Assembly (NCBI RefSeq): GCF_003626695.1
Contig: NZ_RBAH01000026.1
Coordinates: 62,001-126,000 of the forward strand
Direction of reading: 5' to 3'
From: Paenibacillus ginsengarvi
GTDB lineage: Bacteria; Bacillota; Bacilli; Paenibacillales; NBRC-103111
DNA: 64,000 nt
The notes beneath the pieces are model-generated. The model ran no database searches. It was not told the DNA's origin and worked only from the letters and a program-made list of their open reading frames with translations. Made by a program: the position numbers and the translations under genes. This document shows positions 49,333 to 58,060 of this stretch, piece after piece (position 1 is the stretch's first letter; each line of letters begins with the position of its first letter).

Positions 49333-51582
49333 TTGCCGCCGCTGCCGTTTAAAGTAAATTCGCTGTTCGTCAAAAGCATGATCAGCTTCGTCGCGATCAT
49401 CGTTCTTCTCGCTTCCTTCAATTTTTTGTCGTTCGCCTTCTTCAAAACGACGATCGAGCGGGAAATTATTCAGAATAACCGGGTATCGCTGGAGCATGCG
49501 GCGGACCGGTACGAGAAACATCTCGCCATCATCAAAAATTTGCTGTTCAAGCTGTATCAGAACGAAAGCGTCGTCTCCTTCGGCCGGCAGCTTACCGCCA
49601 AAGATCCGGCCCAAGTCAATTACTTGAAGCCGGCCGATATGATAGAGCAGCTTCGGCGCGACGTAGGCAATCCGTTTCTGTATTTGGATAACATCCTCGT
49701 GTATTTCAATGCGGCCGCTTACGCCGTGGACAAAAACGGGACCGGCGACGCGGACCGCTTGTTTTCGCAATTTTACGTAAGCGAGCCGTACGACCTGCCA
49801 TACTGGAAGGGGCAACTAACGCTGCCTTATACGTCGGAGCTGCATCCGAGCCGGCTGTTCTCGATCGTTGCCCCGGACAAAACGAGCAAGCGGCTGCTGC
49901 CGATGTCCGTAAAGCTTCCGGGTTACAACTATCTCGTCGTCGGGCTGCTCGATGCGGACCGGCTGTTCGAGACGTTTTACGGCAAAGAAGGTCCCGGCTT
50001 CGCGATCGTTCATGCCGGCGGCGGCGTCCTGTTCGATTCCGCCCATGCGGAGTCGCCAGCCATACCCGCGCTGCCCGGCGATACGCAAGGCTATGTCGTA
50101 AACGACAACATCTACACGTTTTATCTCAAAAGTCCCGAGTCGGGCCTAACGTATACGACGTCGGTACCCTACGCGAGCATCGCCGCGCAAATCCATAAGC
50201 TGCGCCTCACGCTGATTGCCCTGTCCGTGCTTGCGGTCGCGATCGCCGCAGCCGCCTCGGTCGTGTTCAGCCGCAAAATCGGCAGACCGGTCAAGCAAAT
50301 TATCGATTCGCTCAAGCAGCGAAGCCCGGAGGCCGTACGAAGCAGCATTTACGAATTTACGCTCATCAACGAAATATCGCGGGAGCTGATCCAGGAAAGG
50401 AACGACATCCACGACGATCTGCTAAACAAGACGTCGCTGCTGACCGATTTCGGCTATATGAGCAAGCTCAAAAAAATCGCCACCGCCTCCGGCGAGTGGA
50501 AGGAGCCGCTCGAGCGGCTGCTGCCGTTTCGCATCGTGCTGTTTCAGTTTCATTTCCGCAACGCGCCGCTCGAAACTGCGCATGTAAGCGCGGATGCGCT
50601 GACGTATGCCGCCCGCGAATGCGTCGATCTGATGTTGTCGGGACCCTTTGAATTTTCCCGCACGATCCAGACGGAGAGCAACCAACTCGTGTCGATCGTG
50701 TACGGAGAGGCCTTGGAGCGGGGGCTCGAACACGCGCTCGGTTTGCTGAAGACGATTTTCGACCATGATACCGGCCATTATCTCGTGACCGCATCCGTAA
50801 GTTCGGCTTTCCCGGCCGGAGCCGATTTCAATCAAGCCTATATGCAGACGCTGGATCGGGTGAAGCAGGCAAGACTGCTGGGTGAGATGCAGCTGTTGTG
50901 GGAGGATGCCCCGCCGTCCGGGCATTTCGTGTTTACGGCCGAGCAGGAGCAGGAGTTTTATGTCAATATGCAAGAAGGCAACGGCGCGGCGGGCGGCCAA
51001 TTGATCGGCCGGATGCTCGAGTTTATGCACAAGAAGGAAGCGTTTCGCGCGCAATTTCGCGTGTTCGCGCTCAGCGTAACCGCCAAAATCGTCAAAATCG
51101 CCGAGAAAGCGAAGGTCGAGCCGGGCAAGATCGAGCAGCTGAGCGCCATGCTGGGCGAGCTGGAGGAATGTCTCTCCTACGACGATTATACGCGCTTCTT
51201 CGACCGGTTCGTCCCGCTCGCGGCCGATGCCGTCAAGCGGAAGCGCGAGGAGAAGGACCCGGTCGTCGAATTTTTCGTCGGTTATCTGGAGTCGCACTAT
51301 AACGAGGACTTGTCGCTCGATTCGGTGGCGGACCGGATGAACATGTCCAGCAACTACTTATCCGCCTACATCAAAGAGAAGACGGGAACGAACTTCAGCG
51401 ACCATCTGAACAGCGTACGTATCCGCGAGGCGAAGTTTATGCTCGTCCGCACCCCGCTCAGCGTTCAGGATATCGGCGAAAAGATCGGGTACCGCAACGT
51501 CACGTCGTTCATCCGCATGTTCAAAAAAATAACCGGACTCACCCCGGGAGACTACCGCAAGCGGTCGGCTCTCGAAAGCTAG
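49333..51582 (+). CDS. Membrane-anchored AraC family regulator
   Basis: 749 residues from TTG 49333 (AAAGGGG upstream). Membrane helix near 14-36 (MISFVAIIVLLASFNFLSFA), an extracellular sensor of about 240 residues, a second helix near 285-308 (LIALSVLAVAIAAAASVVF), then a cytoplasmic part and the AraC helix-turn-helix domain in the last about 100 residues (LSLDSVADRMNMSSNYLSAY, IGEKIGYRNVTSFIRMFKK). There is no kinase or receiver domain, so this is a one-component transmembrane regulator of the kind common in Paenibacillus. It faces the binding-protein/beta-helix operon at 51645-56600, which it may control. Confidence 0.9.
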   Translation: MPPLPFKVNSLFVKSMISFVAIIVLLASFNFLSFAFFKTTIEREIIQNNRVSLEHAADRYEKHLAIIKNLLFKLYQNESVVSFGRQLTAKDPAQVNYLKPADMIEQLRRDVGNPFLYLDNILVYFNAAAYAVDKNGTGDADRLFSQFYVSEPYDLPYWKGQLTLPYTSELHPSRLFSIVAPDKTSKRLLPMSVKLPGYNYLVVGLLDADRLFETFYGKEGPGFAIVHAGGGVLFDSAHAESPAIPALPGDTQGYVVNDNIYTFYLKSPESGLTYTTSVPYASIAAQIHKLRLTLIALSVLAVAIAAAASVVFSRKIGRPVKQIIDSLKQRSPEAVRSSIYEFTLINEISRELIQERNDIHDDLLNKTSLLTDFGYMSKLKKIATASGEWKEPLERLLPFRIVLFQFHFRNAPLETAHVSADALTYAARECVDLMLSGPFEFSRTIQTESNQLVSIVYGEALERGLEHALGLLKTIFDHDTGHYLVTASVSSAFPAGADFNQAYMQTLDRVKQARLLGEMQLLWEDAPPSGHFVFTAEQEQEFYVNMQEGNGAAGGQLIGRMLEFMHKKEAFRAQFRVFALSVTAKIVKIAEKAKVEPGKIEQLSAMLGELEECLSYDDYTRFFDRFVPLAADAVKRKREEKDPVVEFFVGYLESHYNEDLSLDSVADRMNMSSNYLSAYIKEKTGTNFSDHLNSVRIREAKFMLVRTPLSVQDIGEKIGYRNVTSFIRMFKKITGLTPGDYRKRSALES

Positions 51583-51629
51583 GGCGTGATGGCAAACCGT
51601 ACCTCTCACGGTTTGCCATCACGCCCTAG
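51579..51629. terminator. Bidirectional terminator with 22-bp perfect stem
   Basis: CTAGGGCGTGATGGCAAACC with GT, pairing perfectly with 51608-51629 (22 bp, 7-nt loop ACCTCTC). The TAG stop of the membrane regulator lies inside the stem. It separates two convergent genes; T-rich sequence (GTTTTGCTTATTT) follows on the plus strand after about 10 bp. Confidence 0.8.
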
Positions 51630-51644
51630 TCCGGTTCGTTTTGC

Positions 51645-53249
51645 TTATTTGCTGCGCGAATAAGCTTGAAAAGCTTCATTATACTGCTGCATGTAGCTGT
51701 CCAGACCGATCATTTTCAAATTCCCGATATATTTGTCCCAATCGGTGAACGGCACTTCTCCGGTAATGAACTTGTACTGCATGCTTTGCACGTACGACGT
51801 AATTTCCGTGCCGAGGCTTCCCGGGCTGAAGTTAAACGGCGGCCATATTTCCTTGACCGCATACGGCTTCACTTTCTCCGCCGCGGCCAGCGACTCGGGC
51901 AAGCTTTCCGAGCCTTTGAACAGCGGCGCGCGCGCATACCCGGGATAGCTGCCGCCGAGCCAGGTCACATACGGCGTCAGCGCCTGCTCCATCGTCAAAC
52001 CGTCGGGACTGGCGGTAATCGGCTCCACATAGCGCAGCTCTCCGTCCGGCGTTTCCTCGTAACTCACGGACGGAACGCCCATGAAGAACAGCTTGCTGCC
52101 CTCGTCGCCGAACAAATAGTCGATCCACCTGAGCGTTGCCTCCGGGTATTTGTTTTTGTTCGTAACGGCAAACGCGCCGATATGAGCGAGCGGCGGCTTG
52201 ACGTGGGAATACAGCCGGTCGCCGTGCGGCCCTTGCAGCGCGGGAGCGCCGACATAACCCGTCATCTTCATCAACGTGAACGGATTCGGCATAACGGCCG
52301 AACCGTATACGCCGAGCGCCCCTTTCGCATAAAACTCGCCGCTGCCGATCGTGAATATATCTTTCTCGATCAGCCCTTCGGCATACAGCATATGCACATA
52401 TTCGAGCAATTCCTTGTAAGCCGGGTCGGCGGGAATGAAGCGGAGACGGCCGGATTTCTCATCCCAGTCGACATTCACATTGGCGAGACCCCGATTGCCG
52501 AGCCCCCACGCCCCTTTCAGCTGATGCAGCAGCACGTTGATACCGATGCTTCCGTAAGGAATTTCATCCGCCACGCCGTTTCCGTTCGGGTCGCGCTCCT
52601 TGACAGCCTTCAAGTAGGCGTACAGCTCGTCCGTCGTTTGCGGCTCCGGCATATGCAGCGTTTCCAGCCACTTCCGGTTAATCCACAGCGGCGTGCCGAT
52701 TAGCATCGACAAAAAGTCGGGATCGTAGTAAGACGGAACGGAATAAATGTGTCCGTCCGGCATCGTGAGCGAATTGCGCAAATCCGGGTAACGCCCCAGC
52801 AGCGCCCGAATATTCGGCGCGTACTTGTCGATCAGGTCCTCGAGCGGGACGAGCACGCCTTCCTTGCCGTACTTCATCAGCTCGGCGGCGGTCAGGCGGC
52901 CCGCGTAGAAGGCGTCCGGGTAGTTGCCCGTCGCCAGCATCAGCTTTCTCGTCTCGCCCAGGCTCTCGAACGGCACGAGCTGAAACCGGATGCGCATATT
53001 CGACATCCCGGCATAATGCTTCCAGACAAGCACGTCGTCCCAACTGGAGGCGCTGGTCGCCGACTTCCCGGCAAGAAACGTCAGCTCCACGGGCCTGCTC
53101 ATGATTGGCATTCCTTGCGTGAGGAAGGCCGGCGGCCCGCCTTCAGGCTTCGCGCTATTCGTAGGTCGGCTGCCGAACCAGGCCAGCGAGCCTGCGATGA
53201 GAAGCAGGACCGCACCGGCGGCGATTCGCTTGCGGGCTTTGACCGTCAC
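51645..53249 (-). CDS. Membrane-anchored extracellular solute-binding protein (LipO/YtcQ class)
   Basis: 534 residues from GTG 53249 (AGAAGGAGG upstream; the longer reading from 53297 runs through that site). Instead of a lipobox it has an uncleaved-type N-terminal anchor, RIAAGAVLLLIAGSLAWFG. The body is that of the large LipO-type binding proteins: DVLVWKHYAGMSNMRIRFQL, WINRKWLETLHMPEPQTTDE, ERDPNGNGVADEIPYGSIG (calcium-loop type). It is the last gene of an operon with a family-1 binding lipoprotein and a Tat beta-helix protein. No permease adjoins it. Confidence 0.87.
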   Translation of the reverse strand: MTVKARKRIAAGAVLLLIAGSLAWFGSRPTNSAKPEGGPPAFLTQGMPIMSRPVELTFLAGKSATSASSWDDVLVWKHYAGMSNMRIRFQLVPFESLGETRKLMLATGNYPDAFYAGRLTAAELMKYGKEGVLVPLEDLIDKYAPNIRALLGRYPDLRNSLTMPDGHIYSVPSYYDPDFLSMLIGTPLWINRKWLETLHMPEPQTTDELYAYLKAVKERDPNGNGVADEIPYGSIGINVLLHQLKGAWGLGNRGLANVNVDWDEKSGRLRFIPADPAYKELLEYVHMLYAEGLIEKDIFTIGSGEFYAKGALGVYGSAVMPNPFTLMKMTGYVGAPALQGPHGDRLYSHVKPPLAHIGAFAVTNKNKYPEATLRWIDYLFGDEGSKLFFMGVPSVSYEETPDGELRYVEPITASPDGLTMEQALTPYVTWLGGSYPGYARAPLFKGSESLPESLAAAEKVKPYAVKEIWPPFNFSPGSLGTEITSYVQSMQYKFITGEVPFTDWDKYIGNLKMIGLDSYMQQYNEAFQAYSRSK

Positions 53250-53362
53250 GGGACTTTTGCCTCCTTCTGTTGCCGGATACGTTCTTCTTGGCAGCATTAT
53301 ACCAGAAAGGATTGCCGGATTGCGGGATTTACGATTTCGCCATATCCGAAATCGAATCCGGA

Positions 53363-54694
53363 TTATTTGCCCTGCTCGGCGATATATTTGTCCATCAATT
53401 CATCGTAGCTGCGCAGCGCCGTATTCACGTCGATGTTGTTTTTCGTTACCTGGGTCATCACCTTCGTAATTTCATTGAACGCCTTGTTCGCATGGATCGT
53501 CGACGGGAACGGCTTGGTCGGCGCCGATTTGAAGATGGCCGGTATGTTTTTGCCTTTGACGAAGTCGAGGTTTTGGGCGAACGTGTCCTGGTACTTTTTG
53601 TCCTTCAGCACCGACACCCGGCCGTTTTTGGCCATATCCGACTGCACCTCGTCGGAGACGACCGTCTCGATTACCTGCAGCGCCGCTTCCTTATGCTTGC
53701 TTGTGCTCGGAACGACCATGACATGCAGGTCGATCTGGGTGCCGATGCCCGGCTTACCTGGCCATGTCGGATACGAAGCGAGATCCCAATTCGTAAACTG
53801 ATCCTTCACCTCGGCCAGGTTCGGCAGCCAGTTCAACCCGGCCAGCATCGCCAGCTTGCGGTCTTTGACGAAAGCGTTTACCCCCGAGCTGAACGTCTGG
53901 ATCGTTCCGTTGCCGGGAATATCGTAGACGTCCTTCGCCATCTGCACGACCTTCTTCCAATCGTCCGTATTGCCGAGCGATTTGAACGTTTTCGGCTCGA
54001 TCAGCGGCAGCCCGAGCTGGGATCCCGCACGGTAGATCGAATCCGGCTCGAACCCCCGGTACTGCACCGTATCTTCCTTGCGCGTCACCTTTTTGGCCAG
54101 CTCGGTCACATCCTGCCACGTCATGCCGTCCTTCGGATAAGCCGCCCCGAACTTGTCGAAAATGTCTTTGTTATAATAAAGCGCGTTGAAATGCATCGTG
54201 TACGGGATTCCCATCAAAAAGTCGTTTTCGCTCGTAATTTTGATCGCATCCAGCGCCGTCGCGTTAAACTTCGTCAAATCCACGTTCGCCGTTTTCAGTC
54301 CCGCCGTCAAATCCTGGTCGACCTTGAGCCGCTTCAAGTCCGGGAGCAGCAGCGACGTATGGAAAATGATGTCCGGCAAGGAGCCTGCGGCCAGCAGATT
54401 TTCGAACGAATTCGTTTTGTCGTCGAGCACGATCCGGTTGATCGTAATATGCGGATACTTTTTGCTTACCGGCTGCACGATATAACGCTGAATTTCGTCC
54501 TCGGTCAAGTAACCGGTCGCCCGCACCCCGATCGTGATCGTGACCGGGTCCGCCTTCTTCGCTTCCTTGACCTCCGTTTTATTGGTGTCGCCCGACGCCG
54601 TTTTGCCCGCCCCTGCACCTCCCGCTCCTCCGCATCCCGCCAATAGGGCCGATGCGAGTACGCTTACTGCCGCTGCTCCAATCCACTTCTTCAT
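53363..54694 (-). CDS. ABC-type sugar-binding lipoprotein (solute-binding family 1)
   Basis: 443 residues. Lipoprotein signal MKKWIGAAAVSVLASALLAG then CGGAGGAGAG. YYNKDIFDKFGAAYPKDGMT and WQDVTELAKKV are nearly the same as in the paralogues at 1956 and 14300, and the C-terminus DVNTALRSYDELMDKYIAE also matches. CCAGGAGGAAA precedes ATG 54694. It lies 25 bp after the beta-helix gene and 113 bp before a second binding protein; no permease is nearby. Confidence 0.9.
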   Translation of the reverse strand: MKKWIGAAAVSVLASALLAGCGGAGGAGAGKTASGDTNKTEVKEAKKADPVTITIGVRATGYLTEDEIQRYIVQPVSKKYPHITINRIVLDDKTNSFENLLAAGSLPDIIFHTSLLLPDLKRLKVDQDLTAGLKTANVDLTKFNATALDAIKITSENDFLMGIPYTMHFNALYYNKDIFDKFGAAYPKDGMTWQDVTELAKKVTRKEDTVQYRGFEPDSIYRAGSQLGLPLIEPKTFKSLGNTDDWKKVVQMAKDVYDIPGNGTIQTFSSGVNAFVKDRKLAMLAGLNWLPNLAEVKDQFTNWDLASYPTWPGKPGIGTQIDLHVMVVPSTSKHKEAALQVIETVVSDEVQSDMAKNGRVSVLKDKKYQDTFAQNLDFVKGKNIPAIFKSAPTKPFPSTIHANKAFNEITKVMTQVTKNNIDVNTALRSYDELMDKYIAEQGK

Positions 54695-54719
54695 GGTTCT
54701 ATTTCCTCCTGGAATATGG

Positions 54720-56600
54720 TTATAGTAAAACTGCCGTCAAGGCGCCCGATGTGTCTACGGTTACTTTGTAGCCCACCCCAGCCGCCGTATACAGGCGCAG
54801 TTGATCGGCCGATGTAGCGGAATTGTTGCGGTATGGAGCGGTTGCGCCATCCAGCGCATTGCCGCCCGTCTCGATCCGTTCGCTGCTTGCGGCGATTTGC
54901 AGGCCGTACCGGTTTTGGTTGCCCGAAGCGGCTTTGCGGACGATGTTGTCCCGCACGACGCCGTCCTTGTTGCTTCCGTTTACGACAATGCCGTCATACC
55001 GAACGTGCTCGGTCAAGCTGGCGCTGCGGACCGTATTGCGGTCGATACGGAAGCGCGACGTTTCGCTTGCGGAGATGCCGTAAAAACCGCAATCGCGCAC
55101 GTCGTTGTCGCAAATCGCCACATCGGCCGACTTCGCCGATTCGATGCCGTTCACCGTAATGGCGGAGATGCGGTTGCCCGCGACCTGACATTCGGCCGAG
55201 TTGTCCACGTACACCCCGCGGCGGGCGTTGTTCACGGTATTCCGCTCCACGATGGCGCCGCGGCACCACGATACGGTAATGCCGTGTTTGTTCGCTCCCG
55301 CATCGTAGACGAAGTTATCGGTGATCGAGACATCCCCCACCATCGCCTGAGGGTCTCCGTAACAGCCGATGCCGCCATAGGCCGCTCCGCCGGCAATAAT
55401 GTTGCCCGCGATCCGGATGCCGCTTCCCGCCTGAGGCGTTCCGCGCTGCACGCCGTTTTTGTCCTTCGTCGACTCGCTGTTTGGGGACGGAGTGCTCATT
55501 GTAATACCGCCGCCGCAGTTCAGAAGCAGATTGCCCTCCACCAGGCAGCGGTTCCACTTGAACAGCCGGATCGCCCAGTACGTCAGCCCTTCGAACGTAT
55601 TGTTCACGATTGAAATATCGCTGGACCAGACGTCGTGAATCGCTCCGTGCGTCCCGACGCCAGCGGCCCAGGCGGCCGTTCCCGCCGTCCCGCTAGCTCC
55701 GAAGTTACAATCGCGAATCGTAATATGCCGGCAAGGCGTTCCGTCGTGTTTGCCGAACGCTCCGAAGCTGAGCGGGGTCGGGACGTCGATCTGGATCGCT
55801 TCGGAAAAATAACGCGAACCGTCGCTCGCATTTTTGTAGCCGAGAAACCGGCAATGCTCGATGAGTACGTCGCGGCTGGCGTTAATCTCGATCGCATGCG
55901 CCCATACGACATCCTTAATCGTTACGTCGCGGACGACGACATGGCAGGCATGGCCGAAGTTGAAGCCGACATAAGCGTCGGGATACTGCAAAATGTTGCC
56001 GTCCCACGTGCCGCCTTCGATCGCAATGTCGCCGTGTCCCTCATAGCCGTCGTACAACGCGCCCACGTCGCCGTTTAACAGGAAGCTGTCGTCGTGGCAG
56101 CGGAGCATGATCGCCGCATGGTGCAGCATCAGCTTCGTGCCCCGGTATATGCGCAGCATCCGCGTGAGCTTGTAGATGCCTTGCGGCACGTATACGACGC
56201 CGCCTCCGGCATCGCGAGCCAGGTGAAGCGCCTGCTGGATCGCATCGGAGTCGTCATGGCTTCCGTCGCCCTTCGCACCGTACTTGCTTACGTTCAGCCA
56301 ATCGAGCCGCGCGTGGCCATCCGGCCGCTCCCCGCCTCTGCCCGGCCCCCCGCCGTACACCGATGCCGAAACCGGGCCGCCTCCGGCGTACAGCTCTTTC
56401 CCGCCCAGCACCGTTTGCGCCGCCACCGTTACGCCTGCTGCGCCAAGCGCAGCGATCATCTCTCTGCGACTCCACAGCTTTCCGCTTCCTCCGCCTGCAG
56501 ATTTGCCGCTCTTGTCCTCGCCCCCGTCGTACCCGATTCCGTTTCCTTCCGGACGAAACTCGCCGAAATGCTTCGATGCTTGCCTGCCCTTCTCTTCCAT
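54720..56600 (-). CDS. Tat-exported right-handed beta-helix protein (pectate lyase superfamily)
   Basis: 626 residues from ATG 56600 (AAGGAGG 10 bp upstream). After a 40-residue Gly/Lys-rich leader comes a twin-arginine signal, SRREMIAALGAAGVTVAAQ. The pectate-lyase-3 motif is WLNVSKYGAKGDGSHDDSDA near 100-120, followed by about 14 beta-helix coils with many ITxN/VxxNxV turns (VSITDNFVYDAGANKHGITV, AIVERNTVNNARRGVYVDNS). Such proteins are lyases, epimerases or hydrolases of acidic polysaccharides. It heads an operon with two binding proteins and resembles the beta-helix protein at 433-1869 in architecture. Confidence 0.88.
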   Translation of the reverse strand: MEEKGRQASKHFGEFRPEGNGIGYDGGEDKSGKSAGGGSGKLWSRREMIAALGAAGVTVAAQTVLGGKELYAGGGPVSASVYGGGPGRGGERPDGHARLDWLNVSKYGAKGDGSHDDSDAIQQALHLARDAGGGVVYVPQGIYKLTRMLRIYRGTKLMLHHAAIMLRCHDDSFLLNGDVGALYDGYEGHGDIAIEGGTWDGNILQYPDAYVGFNFGHACHVVVRDVTIKDVVWAHAIEINASRDVLIEHCRFLGYKNASDGSRYFSEAIQIDVPTPLSFGAFGKHDGTPCRHITIRDCNFGASGTAGTAAWAAGVGTHGAIHDVWSSDISIVNNTFEGLTYWAIRLFKWNRCLVEGNLLLNCGGGITMSTPSPNSESTKDKNGVQRGTPQAGSGIRIAGNIIAGGAAYGGIGCYGDPQAMVGDVSITDNFVYDAGANKHGITVSWCRGAIVERNTVNNARRGVYVDNSAECQVAGNRISAITVNGIESAKSADVAICDNDVRDCGFYGISASETSRFRIDRNTVRSASLTEHVRYDGIVVNGSNKDGVVRDNIVRKAASGNQNRYGLQIAASSERIETGGNALDGATAPYRNNSATSADQLRLYTAAGVGYKVTVDTSGALTAVLL

Positions 56601-56960
56601 TGTGAGTCAGCCTCCTTAGCCGAAACTTCTCCCCAAGTGTATACCGGGCTGCCGGGCGTGCCCTATACACACGTTTCACGATTGCTTGCAGTTATCCGGC
56701 CGGTCGTAACGTTTGCATACTATCGTAAGAAATGGCAATTTCCTTTCTGGCGGCGGACGCCGTGGGCAGCGGATTAACGGCCGCTCGCTCGGGGACAGGC
56801 TTTCGGATCGCTTTCGGCGCACGGACTTTTTTCGGGGACGCCGGCTGCAAGCTTTCCAAACGAATGTACAAAAAACGAAAACTTGTAAATTGCGCGGCGG
56901 CCGCCTCAAGGCTAGTATCAAACTGACCCTCAGACATAAGGAGCAAAGGATGGGATACAT
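56601..56960. other. Divergent promoter region, 360 bp
   Basis: Separates the minus-strand beta-helix operon from the plus-strand TIM-barrel gene. No gene or strong hairpin is seen. AT-rich stretches near 56695-56740 and 56865-56895 (TTGTAA at 56883) are the likely promoter zones, but no confident -35/-10 pair was found. Confidence 0.5.
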
Positions 56961-57755
56961 TTGAGCAGAATCATCAGCTATTCGGACCTGCCGCTGCTCG
57001 GCAAGATGACGGAGCCTAACGTGGAGACGCTGCTGCGGGAAGGGACGGCGCATATCGAGCTGCTGCTCGACGGCGAACCGTGGGACGAGATGGAGGCGGC
57101 GATGGATCGTGTCGCCACGTTCGTGCAGACGACAAAAGCGGCGTATACGGTCCACCCGCCGGCGTGGGATACGAATTTGACGAGCGAAAACCGGGCGATT
57201 CGCGACGCCTCGTTCGAGGAGTATCGCAAATCGATCGAATTCGCGGGGCGGATCGGAGCGACGCATGTCGTCATTCATCCCGGGTTCCGCTTCTCGCCCG
57301 CATTCGATAGCGAGACGGCGGCTAAGCGAGCAGAGGAGTCGGTTTCCCGGCTGTGCGAGATCGCCGCTCCACTGGGAGTCAAGCTGGCGATCGAAAATGT
57401 CGGCTACGGCGGAAGCTCGTTATTTACCCAAGACGAATACGTGCGTTTCGTCGAACGGCTCGATGCCGCTGTCGCCGTCTACCTGGTCGATACCGGACAC
57501 GCCCATATTAACGGCTGGGATATTCCCGCCCTGCTGCGGCAAACGGCTCCCCGGCTCGGCTGTGTCCATCTGCACGACAATCACGGCGAAGCGGACGAGC
57601 ATCTGCCGATCGGGGAAGGCACCATCGAGTGGGGGCCTGTCTGGGCGGCACTAGCCCTCGCCCCGGACTGCCAGCTCATCCTCGAGTATGCGCCCGGCAC
57701 GGACATATCCAGGCTGAGCGCCGGGCGCGACCTGCTGCGGGCTAAGGGGCTGTAA
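56961..57755 (+). CDS. TIM-barrel sugar phosphate isomerase/epimerase
   Basis: 264 residues from TTG 56961 (AAAGGATGGG upstream). AP-endonuclease-2 fold: VIHPGFRFSP, LAIENVGYGGSSLF (metal-binding Glu), LVDTGHAHINGWDI (Asp and His), CVHLHDNHGEADEHLPIGEG (His, Asp, His) and LILEYAPG (Glu). The set of metal ligands is complete, as in xylose-isomerase-like epimerases. It probably isomerises or epimerises a sugar or sugar acid in the cytosol, in line with the divergent beta-helix/binding-protein operon. Confidence 0.9.
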   Translation: MSRIISYSDLPLLGKMTEPNVETLLREGTAHIELLLDGEPWDEMEAAMDRVATFVQTTKAAYTVHPPAWDTNLTSENRAIRDASFEEYRKSIEFAGRIGATHVVIHPGFRFSPAFDSETAAKRAEESVSRLCEIAAPLGVKLAIENVGYGGSSLFTQDEYVRFVERLDAAVAVYLVDTGHAHINGWDIPALLRQTAPRLGCVHLHDNHGEADEHLPIGEGTIEWGPVWAALALAPDCQLILEYAPGTDISRLSAGRDLLRAKGL

Positions 57756-57990
57756 CCGCTGGGCGGCAACAGGCCGCCGAAGCGGCTTAGCGGAAGCCCC
57801 GCTTCCGTTATGGCCCAGCTTGCCCGGTTTTACCCGGGCGGACAGCGGCCATTGCGACTTTTGCTTCCTCTATCGCCCCCCGCCAGTGGCGTTCCTCCGG
57901 CTCTAGCGGAACTTCCACTTCCGCCTGCGAAGCTTTAGCGGAACCTCGAGTTCCGCTAAAGCCACCCCCCGCCACCGAGCGGCTTAGACG
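57756..57990. repeat. Second cluster of TAGCGGAA-type intergenic hairpins
   Basis: GCTTTAGCGGAAC-ctcga-GTTCCGCTAAAGC (57932-57962) is a perfect 13-bp stem. AGCGGAAGC-ccc-GCTTCCGTT is at 57789-57809, and further TAGCGGAACTTCC units lie near 57904. GCTTCCTCTATCGC at 57863-57876 is identical to 36328-36341. No gene is present between the TIM-barrel gene and the MATE terminator. Confidence 0.75.
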
Positions 57991-57991
57991 C

Positions 57992-58034
57992 CAAAAAGGC
58001 CGCCCGTTACCTTCTCGGTAACGAAACGGCCCGA
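57992..58034 (-). terminator. Terminator of the MATE exporter gene
   Basis: On the minus strand GGGCCGTTTCGTTACC and GGTAACGGGCGGCC pair around GAGAA, followed by TTTTT (plus-strand A run at 57993). It lies about 27 bp after the stop codon. Confidence 0.82.
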
Positions 58035-58060
58035 TTTTGGCCTCCCTCTCCATAAACCAG

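Noticed and set aside
56676..57278. 200-residue minus-strand frame across the divergent promoter region
   Set aside because: Runs antisense to the TIM-barrel gene and has no ribosome site or domain pattern.
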